Origin: Natronospirales bacterium
GTDB lineage: Bacteria > Pseudomonadota > Gammaproteobacteria > Natronospirales > REEB76
Assembly (NCBI GenBank): GCA_021792635.1
Contig: JAJYUH010000003.1
Coordinates: forward strand, 1-64,000
Direction of reading: 5' to 3'
Length of the DNA: 64,000 nucleotides
Shown: piece after piece, positions 18,292-28,264 of the stretch
Layout of the letters: the number at the start of each line of letters is the position of its first letter
Numbering within the stretch: position 1 is the first letter of the stretch
Made by a program: the position numbers and the translations under genes
Notes under the pieces: model-generated
Told to the model about the DNA's origin: nothing
The model's input: the letters and a program-made list of their open reading frames with translations, nothing else
Databases searched by the model: none

Positions 18292-20748
18292 ATGAATGCT
18301 TTCATTCATTGCCTTGGAGGGTTGATGCGCGGTTTATTCAGAAAACCCGGTTTCGCGCTTACGGTGGTGCTGATCCTGGCACTCGGCATCGGTGCGAATA
18401 CTGCGACGTTGAGCCTGCTGTATCGCTATTTCTACGCGCCGCTGCCCTATCCCGACGCGCAGCGGCTCGTACGGGTGCAGTTCAGCAATCACTATTGGGG
18501 CACGTTGAACTCGCTGTCCCTGCCCGTGTATCGCGTAATCCGCACCCAGGCGCCCGCCGTGCAAGACGCGGCCGTTTATAACTGGTCCGGGTTCAATCTT
18601 GCGATGGGCTCCCGCAGCCTGCGTGTGGGTGGCATCGTGTCCAGCGCTTCGCTGTTTTCGACGCTCGGCGTGGCACCGCTGATGGGCCGGGTGTTTTCCG
18701 AGTCCAGCGAACAACTGGGTGCGGAGCCGGTGGTTGTGCTGAGTTACGGGATGTGGGACGAGTTATTGCACCGCGATCCCCAGGTGATCGGCAGTACCCT
18801 GCGCCTCGACAACCGGGTTTACACCGTCATCGGGGTGATGCCGGAGAGTTTCTGGTTTCCGTCTCGCAAGGCCATGTTCTGGGCGCCGCTGACGTTGAGC
18901 GAAGCCGATTTCGCGCCCAAGCAAATCGGTGACTTCGATTACAACGTCATCACTCGCCTCAAAACTGGAGCCGATATTTCTCAGCTCGTGGCCCAGGCCA
19001 ATGCTTTGTTCGCAAAAGAAGCATCCTCAGCGGCGGCCGACGGCGAACAAATCAAGGCCGGAGAATTCCGTGCGCGGCCGTTTTCTTGGCGCGATTGGCT
19101 GGTGGGTCAGTTCCATCAGTCGCTGCTGCTGATGCAACTGGCGACCGGTCTGCTGATCCTGCTCGCCTGGTTCAATCTCGCTAATTTATTCGTGACGCGC
19201 GCACTGGCACGCTGCGGGGAGCTGGTGCTGCGTCGAGTGCTGGGCGCCGACTCGCGTCGCCTGTTTGGACAACTGCTGACCGAAAGTCTGGGCCTGTGCG
19301 CCATCGGCACGGTAGCGGGCCTATTGGTCGGGCGACTGCTGGTCGTACTGCTGGAGCGCAGTGGGCTCGTGAACGGCGTCAACGTCGCTTCCGGCAACGG
19401 CTGGGGATTGCCGCTGGCCGTGGCTTGCGGGCTCGGCATCGTGTCGGCGCTGGTATTCGCAACGGTCGGCTTTTATGGCACGCGCCATCAGGACTTGTCG
19501 CTCGCGTTGCGGGAGGGCGATGCACGCGCTTCCCACAGCCGCGGCGAGCGCCGGATACGCTCCGCATTGATCGTACTGCAAGTGGCATTCGCCTGCGCGC
19601 TGTGCGGCATGGGTTTGCTCCTGGCACGCAGCCTCCTGAACTTGAACGGCGTGAACTTGGGGTTCCACCCGCAACACGCGCTCACGCTCGAGTTGAACCT
19701 GCCCGCGGGCCAATACCCGCCGCAGCAATCGGGTGTCGCGTTAACCGCGCTGCGCGCCAAACTCACCGCGCTGCTGGGCGTTTCCGCCGCGAGCATCAGC
19801 TCGCATGTGCCGTTCGATAATAGCCAGGACGATTACGGTATCTTTCCCTATCCCTGGAACCGCCACACTTCCGCCCAATTGTTCACTACGCTCGCGGACG
19901 GAGGTTATTTCCGGGCTCTCGGCATGCCGTTGCTCACGGGGCGCACGTTTTCCGACGCGGATCGCAACTCGGGTGCGGGCGTTGCGGTAATTGACACGCT
20001 AGCGGCCAAGCAACTGTTCGGCACCACGCAGGTACTCGGCCGGCAGTTCACCATCGGCAATGTCGCGCGTCCAGACTCGCTGTTCACCGTCATTGGCATG
20101 GTCAACCCCGTACATCGGGAGCGAGTCGGCAAATCGCCGGGCGAGGGCTCTGTGTACCTGGACCGCAGCCAGGTACTGAACTTCGTCAACCCGTTGTGGG
20201 CCAATCAGCAACATTGGATCGTCAGCGCTCGCTCGCTGCTGCCGCCGGATCGCATCCTGCCGCTGATCCGCGACGCCGCAGACAACATCCTGCCCGGCAT
20301 CCCGGTTTACGGCGTGCAGACCATGGATCAGCGTGTCGCGCAGCAGCTCGCACAACGTCGCGGGCTGGCGTTGCTGGTCGGGTTCTTCAGCCTGAGCGCG
20401 CTGTTGCTCGCATCCGTGGGTCTGTACGCGGTGCAAAACTACGCGGTGAGCCAGCGCACCCGCGAATTCGGCATCCGCGCCGCCATCGGCGCGGACCGCT
20501 CGCGCTTGCTGAGATTAGTGCTGTCCGAAGCCGGCCGTCTGCTGATTATCGGCCTCATTCTGGGTCTCGCGGGCATGGCGGCCATGACCGAAGTGTTCGC
20601 GCCTGTGCTTTACCGCGTGAGTCCCACGGACCCCGCAATTATGCTGATCGTGGTGGGAGTAATCGTGGTGGCGCTGATGCTTGCCGCCTGGCTACCCGCG
20701 TGGCGCGCGAGTCGTATCGCGGCTGCGGAGGCGTTGCGACAGGAATAG
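18292..20748 (+). CDS. ABC transporter permease, MacB/FtsX type (second of two)
   Basis: An 818-residue paralogue of the preceding permease with the same order of parts: N-terminal helix (GFALTVVLILALGIGANTATLS), periplasmic MacB domain, central three-helix FtsX block, second periplasmic domain, and C-terminal block ending LPAWRASRIAAAEALRQE. The two share the start RGLFRKPGFAL and phrases such as LYAVQ and REFGIRAA, so they arose by duplication; they have diverged most in the periplasmic domains. The two products may form a heterodimer on the single ATPase, or alternate. The next gene starts 22 bases after the stop. Confidence 0.9.
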   Translation: MNAFIHCLGGLMRGLFRKPGFALTVVLILALGIGANTATLSLLYRYFYAPLPYPDAQRLVRVQFSNHYWGTLNSLSLPVYRVIRTQAPAVQDAAVYNWSGFNLAMGSRSLRVGGIVSSASLFSTLGVAPLMGRVFSESSEQLGAEPVVVLSYGMWDELLHRDPQVIGSTLRLDNRVYTVIGVMPESFWFPSRKAMFWAPLTLSEADFAPKQIGDFDYNVITRLKTGADISQLVAQANALFAKEASSAAADGEQIKAGEFRARPFSWRDWLVGQFHQSLLLMQLATGLLILLAWFNLANLFVTRALARCGELVLRRVLGADSRRLFGQLLTESLGLCAIGTVAGLLVGRLLVVLLERSGLVNGVNVASGNGWGLPLAVACGLGIVSALVFATVGFYGTRHQDLSLALREGDARASHSRGERRIRSALIVLQVAFACALCGMGLLLARSLLNLNGVNLGFHPQHALTLELNLPAGQYPPQQSGVALTALRAKLTALLGVSAASISSHVPFDNSQDDYGIFPYPWNRHTSAQLFTTLADGGYFRALGMPLLTGRTFSDADRNSGAGVAVIDTLAAKQLFGTTQVLGRQFTIGNVARPDSLFTVIGMVNPVHRERVGKSPGEGSVYLDRSQVLNFVNPLWANQQHWIVSARSLLPPDRILPLIRDAADNILPGIPVYGVQTMDQRVAQQLAQRRGLALLVGFFSLSALLLASVGLYAVQNYAVSQRTREFGIRAAIGADRSRLLRLVLSEAGRLLIIGLILGLAGMAAMTEVFAPVLYRVSPTDPAIMLIVVGVIVVALMLAAWLPAWRASRIAAAEALRQE

Positions 20749-20770
20749 GCTGCTCCGGCATAATGGCCGC

Positions 20771-22117
20771 ATGTCGAAACCGCTGATACTTGTAGCCGAC
20801 GACCAGGCCGACGTGCGCCAGGCGCTGTCGCTGCTGCTGCGCGATTCGGGCTACGAGGTCGCCACCGCGGCCAGCCCCGCCGAAGTGCTGAGTTCGCTCC
20901 GGCAAGCGCGGCCGGAACTGCTGCTGCTGGACCTCAATTTCCAGCGCGATACCACCTCCGGCGCCGAGGGCCTGGCGCTGCTCCGGGAAATCCGCACGCA
21001 CGACGCCGAGCTGCCGGTGGTGATCCTGACCGGCTGGGCCACGGTGCAGCTTGCGGTGCAAGCCATCCAGCTGGGCGCCCAGGATTTTCTGGAAAAGCCC
21101 TGGGAAAACGCGCGCGTGCGCTCGCTGGTGGCCAATCACTTGGCGCTCGCGAGCACTCGTGTGCAGCTCAAGCGGCTTGCGGAAATCCGGCAGGCAGAGG
21201 GTGCTGAAGACGAACCGGTGTTCCAGTCCCGGGGCATGCGCGAAGTCATGGACGTCGCGGCGCGCGTGGCCGCATCCGCGGCACCGGTGCTGCTGACCGG
21301 CGAGAGCGGCATCGGCAAGGGCCTGCTGGCGCGCTGGATTCACCGCCATTCAGCGCGCAAGGACGGCGCATTCGTGAGCGTGAATCTGGGCGGACTCGCG
21401 GAAACCCTGTTCGAGAGCGAACTTTTCGGCCACGTCAAAGGTGCGTTCACCGACGCACGCAGCGATCGCGTGGGACGCTTCGAGAGCGCCCGCGGCGGCA
21501 CGCTGTTTCTCGATGAGATTTCCAACATTGCGCCGGCGCAGCAGGCGCGCTTGCTGCACGTGCTCGAAGAAGGCCGTTACGAACGCGTCGGCGAAACCGC
21601 CTCGCGTACCACGGACGCACGCATCCTCGCCGCCACCAATGCCGATATTCACAAGCTCATGCGCGAAGGCCGGTTCCGCGAGGATTTATATTTCCGGCTG
21701 AACACTGTGGAGATCGCGTTGCCACCCTTGCGCACGCGGCGCGATGACATCGTGCTGCTGGCCGGCCACTATCTCGCGCGCTACGCGCGCCAGCATGTGC
21801 GTCCGCCGCTCATGCTTAGTGACAGCGCACGCCGCGCGCTTGAAGCCTACGACTGGCCCGGCAACGTGCGTGAACTCGCACACGTCATGCAGCGCGCCAT
21901 ACTGCTCGCCAAGGGCGAGGAAGTCCAGGCCGCGGATTTGCGGCTTGCCGGCGGCGACACGGCGGAGCGCTTGGATAATCTCACGTTGGAACAAGCGGAA
22001 CGCTATGTGATCCGGCGCGCACTCGAAAGCTGCGGCGGCGACGTGGAGACGGCGGCGCTCCGGCTCGGTGTGAGCCGCAGCGCTCTTTACCGGCGCATCG
22101 AGAAGCTGCGGGAATGA
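20771..22117 (+). CDS. Sigma-54-dependent response regulator (NtrC family)
   Basis: A 448-residue activator from ATG 20771. The receiver domain (1-120) carries the phospho-acceptor Asp54 in LLLLDLNF and Lys in LEKPW. The AAA+ domain has Walker A GESGIGKG near residue 177 and Walker [10 protein letters not shown]. The sigma-54 contact loop reads GAFTDA (from residue 224) in place of the classic GAFTGA. The C-terminus is a Fis-type helix-turn-helix ([21 protein letters not shown]). It overlaps the kinase gene as ATGA. It should, when phosphorylated, act at the -24/-12 promoter at 11922 and switch on the efflux locus; this autogenous loop is inference. An upstream frame extension to 20681 lies inside the permease gene and is rejected. 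Confidence 0.92.
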   Translation: MSKPLILVADDQADVRQALSLLLRDSGYEVATAASPAEVLSSLRQARPELLLLDLNFQRDTTSGAEGLALLREIRTHDAELPVVILTGWATVQLAVQAIQLGAQDFLEKPWENARVRSLVANHLALASTRVQLKRLAEIRQAEGAEDEPVFQSRGMREVMDVAARVAASAAPVLLTGESGIGKGLLARWIHRHSARKDGAFVSVNLGGLAETLFESELFGHVKGAFTDARSDRVGRFESARGGTLFLDEISNIAPAQQARLLHVLEEGRYERVGETASRTTDARILAATNADIHKLMREGRFREDLYFRLNTVEIALPPLRTRRDDIVLLAGHYLARYARQHVRPPLMLSDSARRALEAYDWPGNVRELAHVMQRAILLAKGEEVQAADLRLAGGDTAERLDNLTLEQAERYVIRRALESCGGDVETAALRLGVSRSALYRRIEKLRE

Positions 22118-23421
22118 ATCTTTTCCGGCCGGCAAACGGGAGTGACTGGACTCTCGGTATCCTGGGCGTGCTGCCGGCGCTGATCCTGGCGGGACTGCCT
22201 CTCGCGGGGGTGGAATTCCCCCGCGGGCTGCACGTACTGCTTTTGGCGTTGGCGGTCCTTTGGTTTGCGGTGTTCCTGGGGATGGCCGTTTCCCGGCGAA
22301 CCCGCCGCCTGCGAATCCTCGCGAGTCTGTTGCAGGCCCTGCGGGAAGGCGATTACAGCCTGCGGGCCCGGGGCAGGGGTGGGGCGTTCAAGGAAGTCTG
22401 GCGCGAGTTCAACGCGCTGGCGGCGCGGCTCGGCGGGGAACAGCGTCTCGGCATCGAGACCGACGCGCTGCTCGTGCAACTGCTTGCCGCCCTGGAGTTC
22501 GCCGTGCTGGTGGTTGACGGCCAGGATCGCCTCGTGGACCTGAACCCCGCCGCAGAACAGTTGCTCGGCGATGTCGCCACGGTACTGGTGGGCCGCCCGG
22601 CGAGTGAACTCAAACTGGCCGATTGGCTGACCCGGTCCTCTCCCTTTATTGACAGTCAGGACTTTTCCGGTGGCAGCGGTCCCTGGGAAGTGCGCCGACT
22701 CACTTTCCGCCGCCAGGGCCGGCCGCACCGCCTGCTGGTGGTGACCGACGTGAGCCGTGCATTGCGCGAAGAGGAACGGCGCGCCTGGCGACGACTGATC
22801 CGCGTGCTCGGCCACGAAATCAACAACTCTCTCGGACCGATCCAGTCCACGGCCAATGTTCTCAGGGAAAAAATTGTCAAGCAAGTCGCGCCCGACATTC
22901 ATGAACTGCAAGAGGGTCTCCTGTTGATCGAGCGGCGCAGCCAGGCGTTGGGGGCATTCATTCGTCGTTATGCGGATCTGGCCCGATTGCCGCCGCCGCA
23001 GCGCAATCCCCTTGACCTGTCCGCGTTGCTCGGACGCGTGGCGTCTTTGGAAACGCGCCTGGTGGTCCAGGTGGAGTCGGGCACACCGGTGGTTATTGAC
23101 GGGGATGAAGCCCAGTTGGAGCAGGCATTCATCAATCTGGTGCGTAACGCGGTGGATGCCGCCCAGGAAACACACGGCAGCGTCAGGTTGCGATGGCAGA
23201 TGCTGGGCACAAGCGTGCGGGTGGAGATCGAGGATGATGGGCCGGGGATTCAGAATACCGAAAACCTGTTTGTGCCGTTTTTCACTACCAAGCCGGGTGG
23301 GACCGGCATCGGTCTCGTATTGGCGCGGCAAATCATCGAAGCCCACAATGGCACAGTGCGCTTGCGGAACCGGCGAGGTGCGCGCGGCGTTTCCGCCCTG
23401 GTAACCCTGCGCCGCAACTGA
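22114..23421 (+). CDS. Sensor histidine kinase (NtrY-like)
   Basis: A 435-residue membrane kinase. Two hydrophobic segments (about residues 8-27 and 34-55) give a very small periplasmic loop, so sensing is likely in or near the membrane. A HAMP-like stretch and a PAS domain (LEFAVLVVDGQDRLVDLNPAAEQLL, about 125-150) follow. The H-box is VLGHEINNSLGP with His234, the N-box is NLVRNAVDAAQE, and the G-boxes are DDGPGI and GTGIGLVLARQIIE. It is coupled by a four-base overlap to the response regulator, its obvious partner. The setting behind an export operon suggests that it detects envelope stress or the exported compound. Confidence 0.92.
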   Translation: MNLFRPANGSDWTLGILGVLPALILAGLPLAGVEFPRGLHVLLLALAVLWFAVFLGMAVSRRTRRLRILASLLQALREGDYSLRARGRGGAFKEVWREFNALAARLGGEQRLGIETDALLVQLLAALEFAVLVVDGQDRLVDLNPAAEQLLGDVATVLVGRPASELKLADWLTRSSPFIDSQDFSGGSGPWEVRRLTFRRQGRPHRLLVVTDVSRALREEERRAWRRLIRVLGHEINNSLGPIQSTANVLREKIVKQVAPDIHELQEGLLLIERRSQALGAFIRRYADLARLPPPQRNPLDLSALLGRVASLETRLVVQVESGTPVVIDGDEAQLEQAFINLVRNAVDAAQETHGSVRLRWQMLGTSVRVEIEDDGPGIQNTENLFVPFFTTKPGGTGIGLVLARQIIEAHNGTVRLRNRRGARGVSALVTLRRN

Positions 23422-23560
23422 CGGAACGAAGCCATTGCCCTGGCAAGAATACCGTCAAGTGACGTAGTTCGTGTCACGCTTGAATCACACGGACAGGCCG
23501 GGTTTGCAGAACCTGCCTTGGAATTGCTTTTGGCGGATAATGATTTCAGGAGGTTCTACC

Positions 23561-23767
23561 ATGATGCTTACGGTCGTACTCATGCCGGCTCCCGAAGACG
23601 GGTTCACTGCCATGAATCCTGAAACGGGCACTACGACTCAGGGAGAATCTGTGCCTGAAGCCCTAAAAAACCTCCGGGAAGCCACCGAACTTTACCTGGA
23701 AGAGTTTTCCATCAGCACTGTTGGCCCGCCGCTGATAACAGCCTTCCAGGTTCTGCCGCATGCCTAA
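23561..23767 (+). CDS. hicB: HicB-type antitoxin
   Basis: A 68-residue protein with the HicB partial RNase-H-like fold: it opens MMLTVVLMPAPEDGFTAMNP and ends with the family's SVPEALKNLREATELYLEEF. The start ATG 23561 is set by a perfect AGGAGG at about 23549-23554, so the longer frame from 23471 is rejected. Such proteins bind and neutralise the HicA mRNA interferase and often repress their own promoter. The reading frame looks intact and overlaps the hicA start by eight bases. The partner is broken (next entry), so this is an antitoxin without a working cognate toxin here. Confidence 0.8.
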   Translation: MMLTVVLMPAPEDGFTAMNPETGTTTQGESVPEALKNLREATELYLEEFSISTVGPPLITAFQVLPHA

Positions 23768-23939
23768 ATTGCCGCACCTCTCCGGTCAAGAGGCGGTGCG
23801 CGCACTCGAACGTCTGGGCTTCATCGTTCTTCGTTAACACGGCAGTCACATCATTCTCCGTCGCGAAACATTCGTAGGTGTTATCCCAAACCATCGCGAA
23901 CTGAAGATTGGTACGATAAATCTCGGGGAAACCGCATGA
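23760..23939 (+). pseudogene. hicA: hicA mRNA interferase toxin, inactivated by an internal stop
   Basis: Reading from ATG 23760 gives a HicA N-terminus (MPKLPHLSGQEAVRALERLG), then FIVLR, then TAA at 23835-23837 (codon 26). Past it the same frame continues HGSHIILRRETFVGVIPNHR and ELKIGTI, which is the family's conserved core including the catalytic His of GSH. The codon normally encodes Gln in this position (RQxGSH), so a single C-to-T change of CAA explains it. The tail after KIGTI also departs from the usual LRxILRDAG ending, while DAGV appears in another frame near 23938-23950, suggesting an additional frameshift. The truncated 25-residue product lacks the active site. Confidence 0.78.
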
Positions 23940-24017
23940 TGCTGGGGTTCGCAAGCTCACCCCGGACCCGCGCGGGATTCTGATAATCAGCACGCAGGCG
24001 GGTTCATATTGCGGAGA

Positions 24018-26087
24018 TCAACAAGGCCGGATTTCTGATAGTTGTTCAATCGTCATAACCGGCAAGGAGCATTGTTTCCCGCGGCAAATGTAGGCGCACA
24101 CATCGCCTTGCGGAGCGCACTGGGCGAGCAAGCCAGTCAGGTTTGCGGCATCGTTGGGAATGGCCAGCACGATCCGGCGCGGGTCGAACATTCTGTCCAG
24201 CTCCGCCCGCCATGCATAAAGTTTCTCCTGGTTCCCCCGCATCACGATCATGACCGGCGGTTCGAGTCCATCCTGCAGCGCCAGCAGTATGGCGGCATGG
24301 GCCTCGGGATAGCGCAGCATTCCGGGCAGGGCGGCCTTGAGGGTGCGTTCCGCCGCGTCCAGATAACGCGGCTCCGCATACAGGTGGCCCAGGCGCAATA
24401 GCGCACGGGCTGCAAGCGCGCTGCCGGAAGGCAGCGATTCATCGGTGAAATTCCTGGGCCGGTGGAGCGGAGTGTCCTGGTCATCCGCCGTGAACCAGAA
24501 GCCGCCGTGCGGTTTGTCCTCGAAGTGTGCCAGCAGGGCGTCCGCCAGTTCGCGCGTGAAGGCGGACAGGCTGCTGTCCCAATGGGCCTGCAAGAGTTCC
24601 AGGATGCCGTCCAGCAGGAAGGCATAATCATCCAAATATGCCGGCAGCTTCGCCTGCCCGGCACGCCAGCTTGCGCGTAATCGGCCGTCTTTCCAGAGAT
24701 GCGCGCGGATGAAAGTCACGGCCCGCTGCGCGGATTCCACCAGGCGCGGCTCCTTCAGCAGGCGGCCCGCAATTGCCATGCCGCGGATCGTGAGGCCGTT
24801 CCAGGCCGTGAGTACTTTGTCGTCAAGATCCGGGCGCACGCGTCCCCGGCGTGCCGTCAGCAACTTGACGCGGGCGGATGCAAGCAATGCTTCCACATCC
24901 TTTGCATTCTTCCCCAGGGAATCGGCTATATCCCTGATCCCGGCTTGCACATGCAGGTGCCAATGTCCCTCGAAGTTGGGCGGCCGGTCGAGAGCGAAAC
25001 GCGGCGCGTAGACGGCGTATTCCGCCGCGCTCAGGAGTTGCCGGATTTCCGCCGTGTCCCAGACATAGTACCGGCCTTCCCGGCCTTCCGAATCCGCGTC
25101 CAGGCTCGAGTAATAACCGCCATCCGGCGACTGCATGTCGCGCAGGATCCAGTCGGCGGTTTGCCGGGCGATACGCGCGTACAGCGGCTCGCCGGTGAGC
25201 GCCCAGGCCTGGGCGTACAGTGCCAGCAGCGGGCCGTTGTCGTAGAGCATCTTCTCGAAGTGCGGGATCATCCATTCCTCATCCACCGCGTAGCGGCAGA
25301 AACCGCCCCCCAACTGGTCGTAGATGCCGCCCTCGGCCATGCGTGTGAGAGTGATTTCCAGCATGTGCCGGCTGTGTTTTGCCGTTTCGCCGTCAATTTT
25401 CGGATCGCCGGCCCGCCACAGCAGGAATGCAAGGCTGGAAGGGTGGGGAAACCTGGGCGCGCGGCCGAAACCGCCGCAGCGCGGATCAAAGCTTTCCGCC
25501 AGTGAGTGATAGGCGGCTTGCAGCGGAGCATCGTTTAATGCACCCGCCATGGCGGGGGTTTCAGACTCGATGCGCTTGAAAACATCCCGCAACGCCGTAT
25601 TCTGCCGGTGCAAGTCCGCCGCATGGTCATGGTAGAACTGCGCCGCCCGCGTGAGCACTTCCTGGAACGCCGGCATGCCGTAGCGTGGGGATTTTGGGAA
25701 ATAGGTGCCGGCGAAGAAGGGGGTGAGATCGTCGGGATTGAGGAACAGTGTCAGCGGCCAGCCGCCGCCGCGCTGGGTCAGAACCTGGTGGGCGAGTTGA
25801 TAGACGCGATCCAGGTCGGGGCGCTCCTCCCGGTCCACCTTTATATTGATGTACAGCCGGTTCATGAGCGCAGCAGTATCCGCGTCCTCGAAGGATTCAT
25901 GAGCCATCACGTGGCACCAGTGACAGGCGGAATAACCGATGGAGAGCAGGATGGGTTTGTGCTCGGTGCGTGCCTGCGCCAGCGCCGCCTCATTCCAGGG
26001 GTGCCAGTCCACGGGGTTGCCGGCATGTTGCAGCAAGTAGGGGCTGGTCTCGTGGATGAGATGATTAGTGTGTGACGCGTCGTTCAT
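24018..26087 (-). CDS. YyaL/SSP411-type thioredoxin-domain protein (DUF255)
   Basis: A 689-residue protein from the ATG at 26087. The N-terminal 160 residues are the DUF255 thioredoxin-like domain with the start [20 protein letters not shown] and the cysteine motif [10 protein letters not shown] near residue 50. The remainder is an (alpha/alpha)6-barrel like those of glycoside-processing enzymes, with [20 protein letters not shown] as a family landmark. Members occur from bacteria to mammals (spermatogenesis-associated 20); the biochemical role is not settled. The length is normal. A further upstream in-frame ATG at 26117 is possible but adds an atypical hydrophobic tail. It is divergent from rlmI, with the shared spacer 26088-26182 holding TAGAAT and TATAAC as possible -10 boxes. 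Confidence 0.88.
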   Translation of the reverse strand: MNDASHTNHLIHETSPYLLQHAGNPVDWHPWNEAALAQARTEHKPILLSIGYSACHWCHVMAHESFEDADTAALMNRLYINIKVDREERPDLDRVYQLAHQVLTQRGGGWPLTLFLNPDDLTPFFAGTYFPKSPRYGMPAFQEVLTRAAQFYHDHAADLHRQNTALRDVFKRIESETPAMAGALNDAPLQAAYHSLAESFDPRCGGFGRAPRFPHPSSLAFLLWRAGDPKIDGETAKHSRHMLEITLTRMAEGGIYDQLGGGFCRYAVDEEWMIPHFEKMLYDNGPLLALYAQAWALTGEPLYARIARQTADWILRDMQSPDGGYYSSLDADSEGREGRYYVWDTAEIRQLLSAAEYAVYAPRFALDRPPNFEGHWHLHVQAGIRDIADSLGKNAKDVEALLASARVKLLTARRGRVRPDLDDKVLTAWNGLTIRGMAIAGRLLKEPRLVESAQRAVTFIRAHLWKDGRLRASWRAGQAKLPAYLDDYAFLLDGILELLQAHWDSSLSAFTRELADALLAHFEDKPHGGFWFTADDQDTPLHRPRNFTDESLPSGSALAARALLRLGHLYAEPRYLDAAERTLKAALPGMLRYPEAHAAILLALQDGLEPPVMIVMRGNQEKLYAWRAELDRMFDPRRIVLAIPNDAANLTGLLAQCAPQGDVCAYICRGKQCSLPVMTIEQLSEIRPC

Positions 26088-26182
26088 GGCGAGAGCATTT
26101 GGGTAGAATACGCACACTATAACCTCTTCCCCTCACCCCGGTCCTCTGCGAAAACGGGAGGAGGGCGACACATTTCGGTGTT

Positions 26183-27370
26183 ATGTCGCTGCCGCCGCTG
26201 ATACTCAGAAAGAATGAAGACCGGCGCCTGCGGGCGGGACACCTGTGGGTGTTCAGCAACGAAGTGGATATCGCGCGCACGCCGCTCAAGACATTCGCGC
26301 CCGGTGACGCGGTGGAGATACGCAGCCACAACGGCCGCTTTATCGGCAGCGGCTATGTCAATCCCAATTCGCTCATCAGCGCGCGCATTCTTTCGCGCGA
26401 CCCGGAACGTCCGCCGGACCGCGCGCTGCTGGTGCACCGGCTTGACATCGCCCTTTCCCTGCGCAAACGGCTGTACGACAAGCCGTTCTACCGTCTCGTA
26501 TTCGGTGAGGCGGATGGTCTGCCGGGGCTGGTGGTGGACCGCTACGCCGGGGTATTGGTGGTGCAGATTACCACCGCCGGCATGGAGAGAATGAAGGCCG
26601 ACATCGTGACGGCCCTTGCCGGGGTTATCAAACCCGTCGGCATCTTTTTCCGCAACGATGTGGCTATCCGCGAACTGGAGGGCCTGCCGCTGTACACCGA
26701 AACAGCGCATGGCACCGTGCCGGATACGGTTATGATCGAGGAACACGGCTGCCGTTTCGAGGTTCCCCTCAGCGGCGGCCAGAAGACCGGCTGGTTCTTC
26801 GACCAGCACGACAATCGCGGCCGCATGCTGCGCTATATTTCCGGAAAGCGCGTGCTGGATGTTTTCAGTTATGCAGGTGCCTGGGGCATCGAAGCGCTTG
26901 CCCACGGTGCCCGCGAAGCACTGTGCGTGGACAGCTCTGCTGCGGCGCTGACGCATGCGATGCACAATGCCGGTCTCAACCATGTGACTGTAGCTGCGCG
27001 TGAAGCGGATGCTTTTGACGCCCTGCGCGAGCTGCGCGAATCTGGCGAGAAATTCGATGTGGTGATTCTCGACCCGCCGGCTTTTGTGAAGCGCAAGAAA
27101 GATCTTGCCGCCGGCCGCAATGCTTACCAGCGTCTCAACCAGTCGGCCCTGCAATTGCTGGAGCGGGACGGTCTGTTGATTTCCTGTTCCTGTTCGCATC
27201 ACCTGCCGGCGGCGGACCTGCTGCAGGTGATCCAGGCCGGCGCACGACATTTGGAGCGTGAAGCGCAATTGCTGGAAACAGGCGGCCAGGCCGCCGACCA
27301 TCCGGTGCATCCGGCGATTGCAGAAACCGCCTATCTCAAGGCGTTTTACCTGCGTGCGGTTGCGCTGTAA
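26183..27370 (+). CDS. rlmI: 23S rRNA (cytosine-5-)-methyltransferase, RlmI-like
   Basis: A 395-residue protein, the same length as E. coli RlmI, which methylates C1962 of 23S rRNA. An N-terminal PUA domain ([14 protein letters not shown]) is followed by an EEHD-like central domain with [15 protein letters not shown]. The C-terminal Rossmann methyltransferase has [16 protein letters not shown] as SAM site (about residue 229), DPPAFVKRK as motif IV and SCSCSHH carrying the catalytic cysteines. It heads a run of plus-strand housekeeping genes with lgt 30 bases downstream. Site specificity is inferred from overall similarity. Confidence 0.88.
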   Translation: MSLPPLILRKNEDRRLRAGHLWVFSNEVDIARTPLKTFAPGDAVEIRSHNGRFIGSGYVNPNSLISARILSRDPERPPDRALLVHRLDIALSLRKRLYDKPFYRLVFGEADGLPGLVVDRYAGVLVVQITTAGMERMKADIVTALAGVIKPVGIFFRNDVAIRELEGLPLYTETAHGTVPDTVMIEEHGCRFEVPLSGGQKTGWFFDQHDNRGRMLRYISGKRVLDVFSYAGAWGIEALAHGAREALCVDSSAAALTHAMHNAGLNHVTVAAREADAFDALRELRESGEKFDVVILDPPAFVKRKKDLAAGRNAYQRLNQSALQLLERDGLLISCSCSHHLPAADLLQVIQAGARHLEREAQLLETGGQAADHPVHPAIAETAYLKAFYLRAVAL

Positions 27371-27400
27371 TTCCGGGATGGTGTGATAAACTGCGCCCCC

Positions 27401-28264
27401 ATGCTGACCTATCCCGACTTCAATCCCATTGCTTTAAGCCTCGGTCCCCTGAAAATCCACTGGTACGGCATTACCTATCTCGTGGGCTTCCTCGGTGGCT
27501 ATCTGGCGTTGCTGACCCGCGTGAAGAAACCCGGCAGCGGCTGGACCAAGGATCAACTGGCCGACCTGCTGTTTTATGCGGCCCTGGGTGTGGTGGTGGG
27601 TGGACGCCTGGGCTATACGCTGTTCTATGCCTACGACATCCAGGGGCATTGGCTGGAATGGCAGAATCCGCTGTATGTGTTTCAGGTCTGGGATGGCGGC
27701 ATGGCCTTCCATGGCGGTCTGGTGGGCGTGTTGATCGCCGTCTGGCTGTTTGCCCGCAAGTACCAGAAACGTTTATTCGGCGTGCTGGATTTCATCGCGC
27801 CGGCAGTGCCCATCGGGCTCGGCGCGGGACGCATCGGCAATTTCATCAACGGCGAGCTCTGGGGCAAGGTTTCGGACCTGCCCTGGGCCATGCGCATTCC
27901 CTGCGTCAACACCCGCTTCACGGGAGGCGAATACTGCCAGCAGGTGGTGAACGGCTACAGTCTGCCGCGCTTGCCCACGCAGCTCTACGAGTGCTTCCTC
28001 GAAGGCGTGGTGCTGTTCACGGTACTGTGGATTTTTTCCCTGAAACCGCGGCCGCGCATGGCAATCTCCGGTCTGTTCGCGCTGCTGTACGGCATATTCC
28101 GTTTCCTGGTGGAATTCGTGCGCCTGCCGGATCCGCAGCTCGGCTATCTGGCCTTCGGCTGGCTGACCATGGGCCAAGTGCTGTCCGCACCGCTCATCAT
28201 TGCGGGCGCCGTACTGCTGTGGCTGGCCTACCGGCGCAGGGGCGGAACCGAAGCGCAGACCTGA
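27401..28264 (+). CDS. lgt: Prolipoprotein diacylglyceryl transferase
   Basis: A 287-residue polytopic inner-membrane enzyme that attaches diacylglycerol to the lipobox cysteine of prolipoproteins. It opens [20 protein letters not shown] and contains the Lgt signature [13 protein letters not shown] near residue 147, HGGLVG near 103 and about seven membrane segments. ATG 27401 is preferred over an upstream in-frame ATG at 27383 because the family starts at this point. Its TGA overlaps the thyA ATG by one base, the widespread lgt-thyA arrangement. Many lipoproteins in this window (SurA-like, MltB, RlpA, the repeat lipoproteins) would be substrates. Confidence 0.95.
   Translation: MLTYPDFNPIALSLGPLKIHWYGITYLVGFLGGYLALLTRVKKPGSGWTKDQLADLLFYAALGVVVGGRLGYTLFYAYDIQGHWLEWQNPLYVFQVWDGGMAFHGGLVGVLIAVWLFARKYQKRLFGVLDFIAPAVPIGLGAGRIGNFINGELWGKVSDLPWAMRIPCVNTRFTGGEYCQQVVNGYSLPRLPTQLYECFLEGVVLFTVLWIFSLKPRPRMAISGLFALLYGIFRFLVEFVRLPDPQLGYLAFGWLTMGQVLSAPLIIAGAVLLWLAYRRRGGTEAQT

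Noticed and set aside
23518..23541. Sigma-70 promoter TTGGAA/GATAAT before hicB
   Set aside because: The spacer is 12 bases, well short of 17.
27649..28263. 205-codon upstream extension of thyA
   Set aside because: It is lgt read in another frame; the thyA family begins at ATG 28264.
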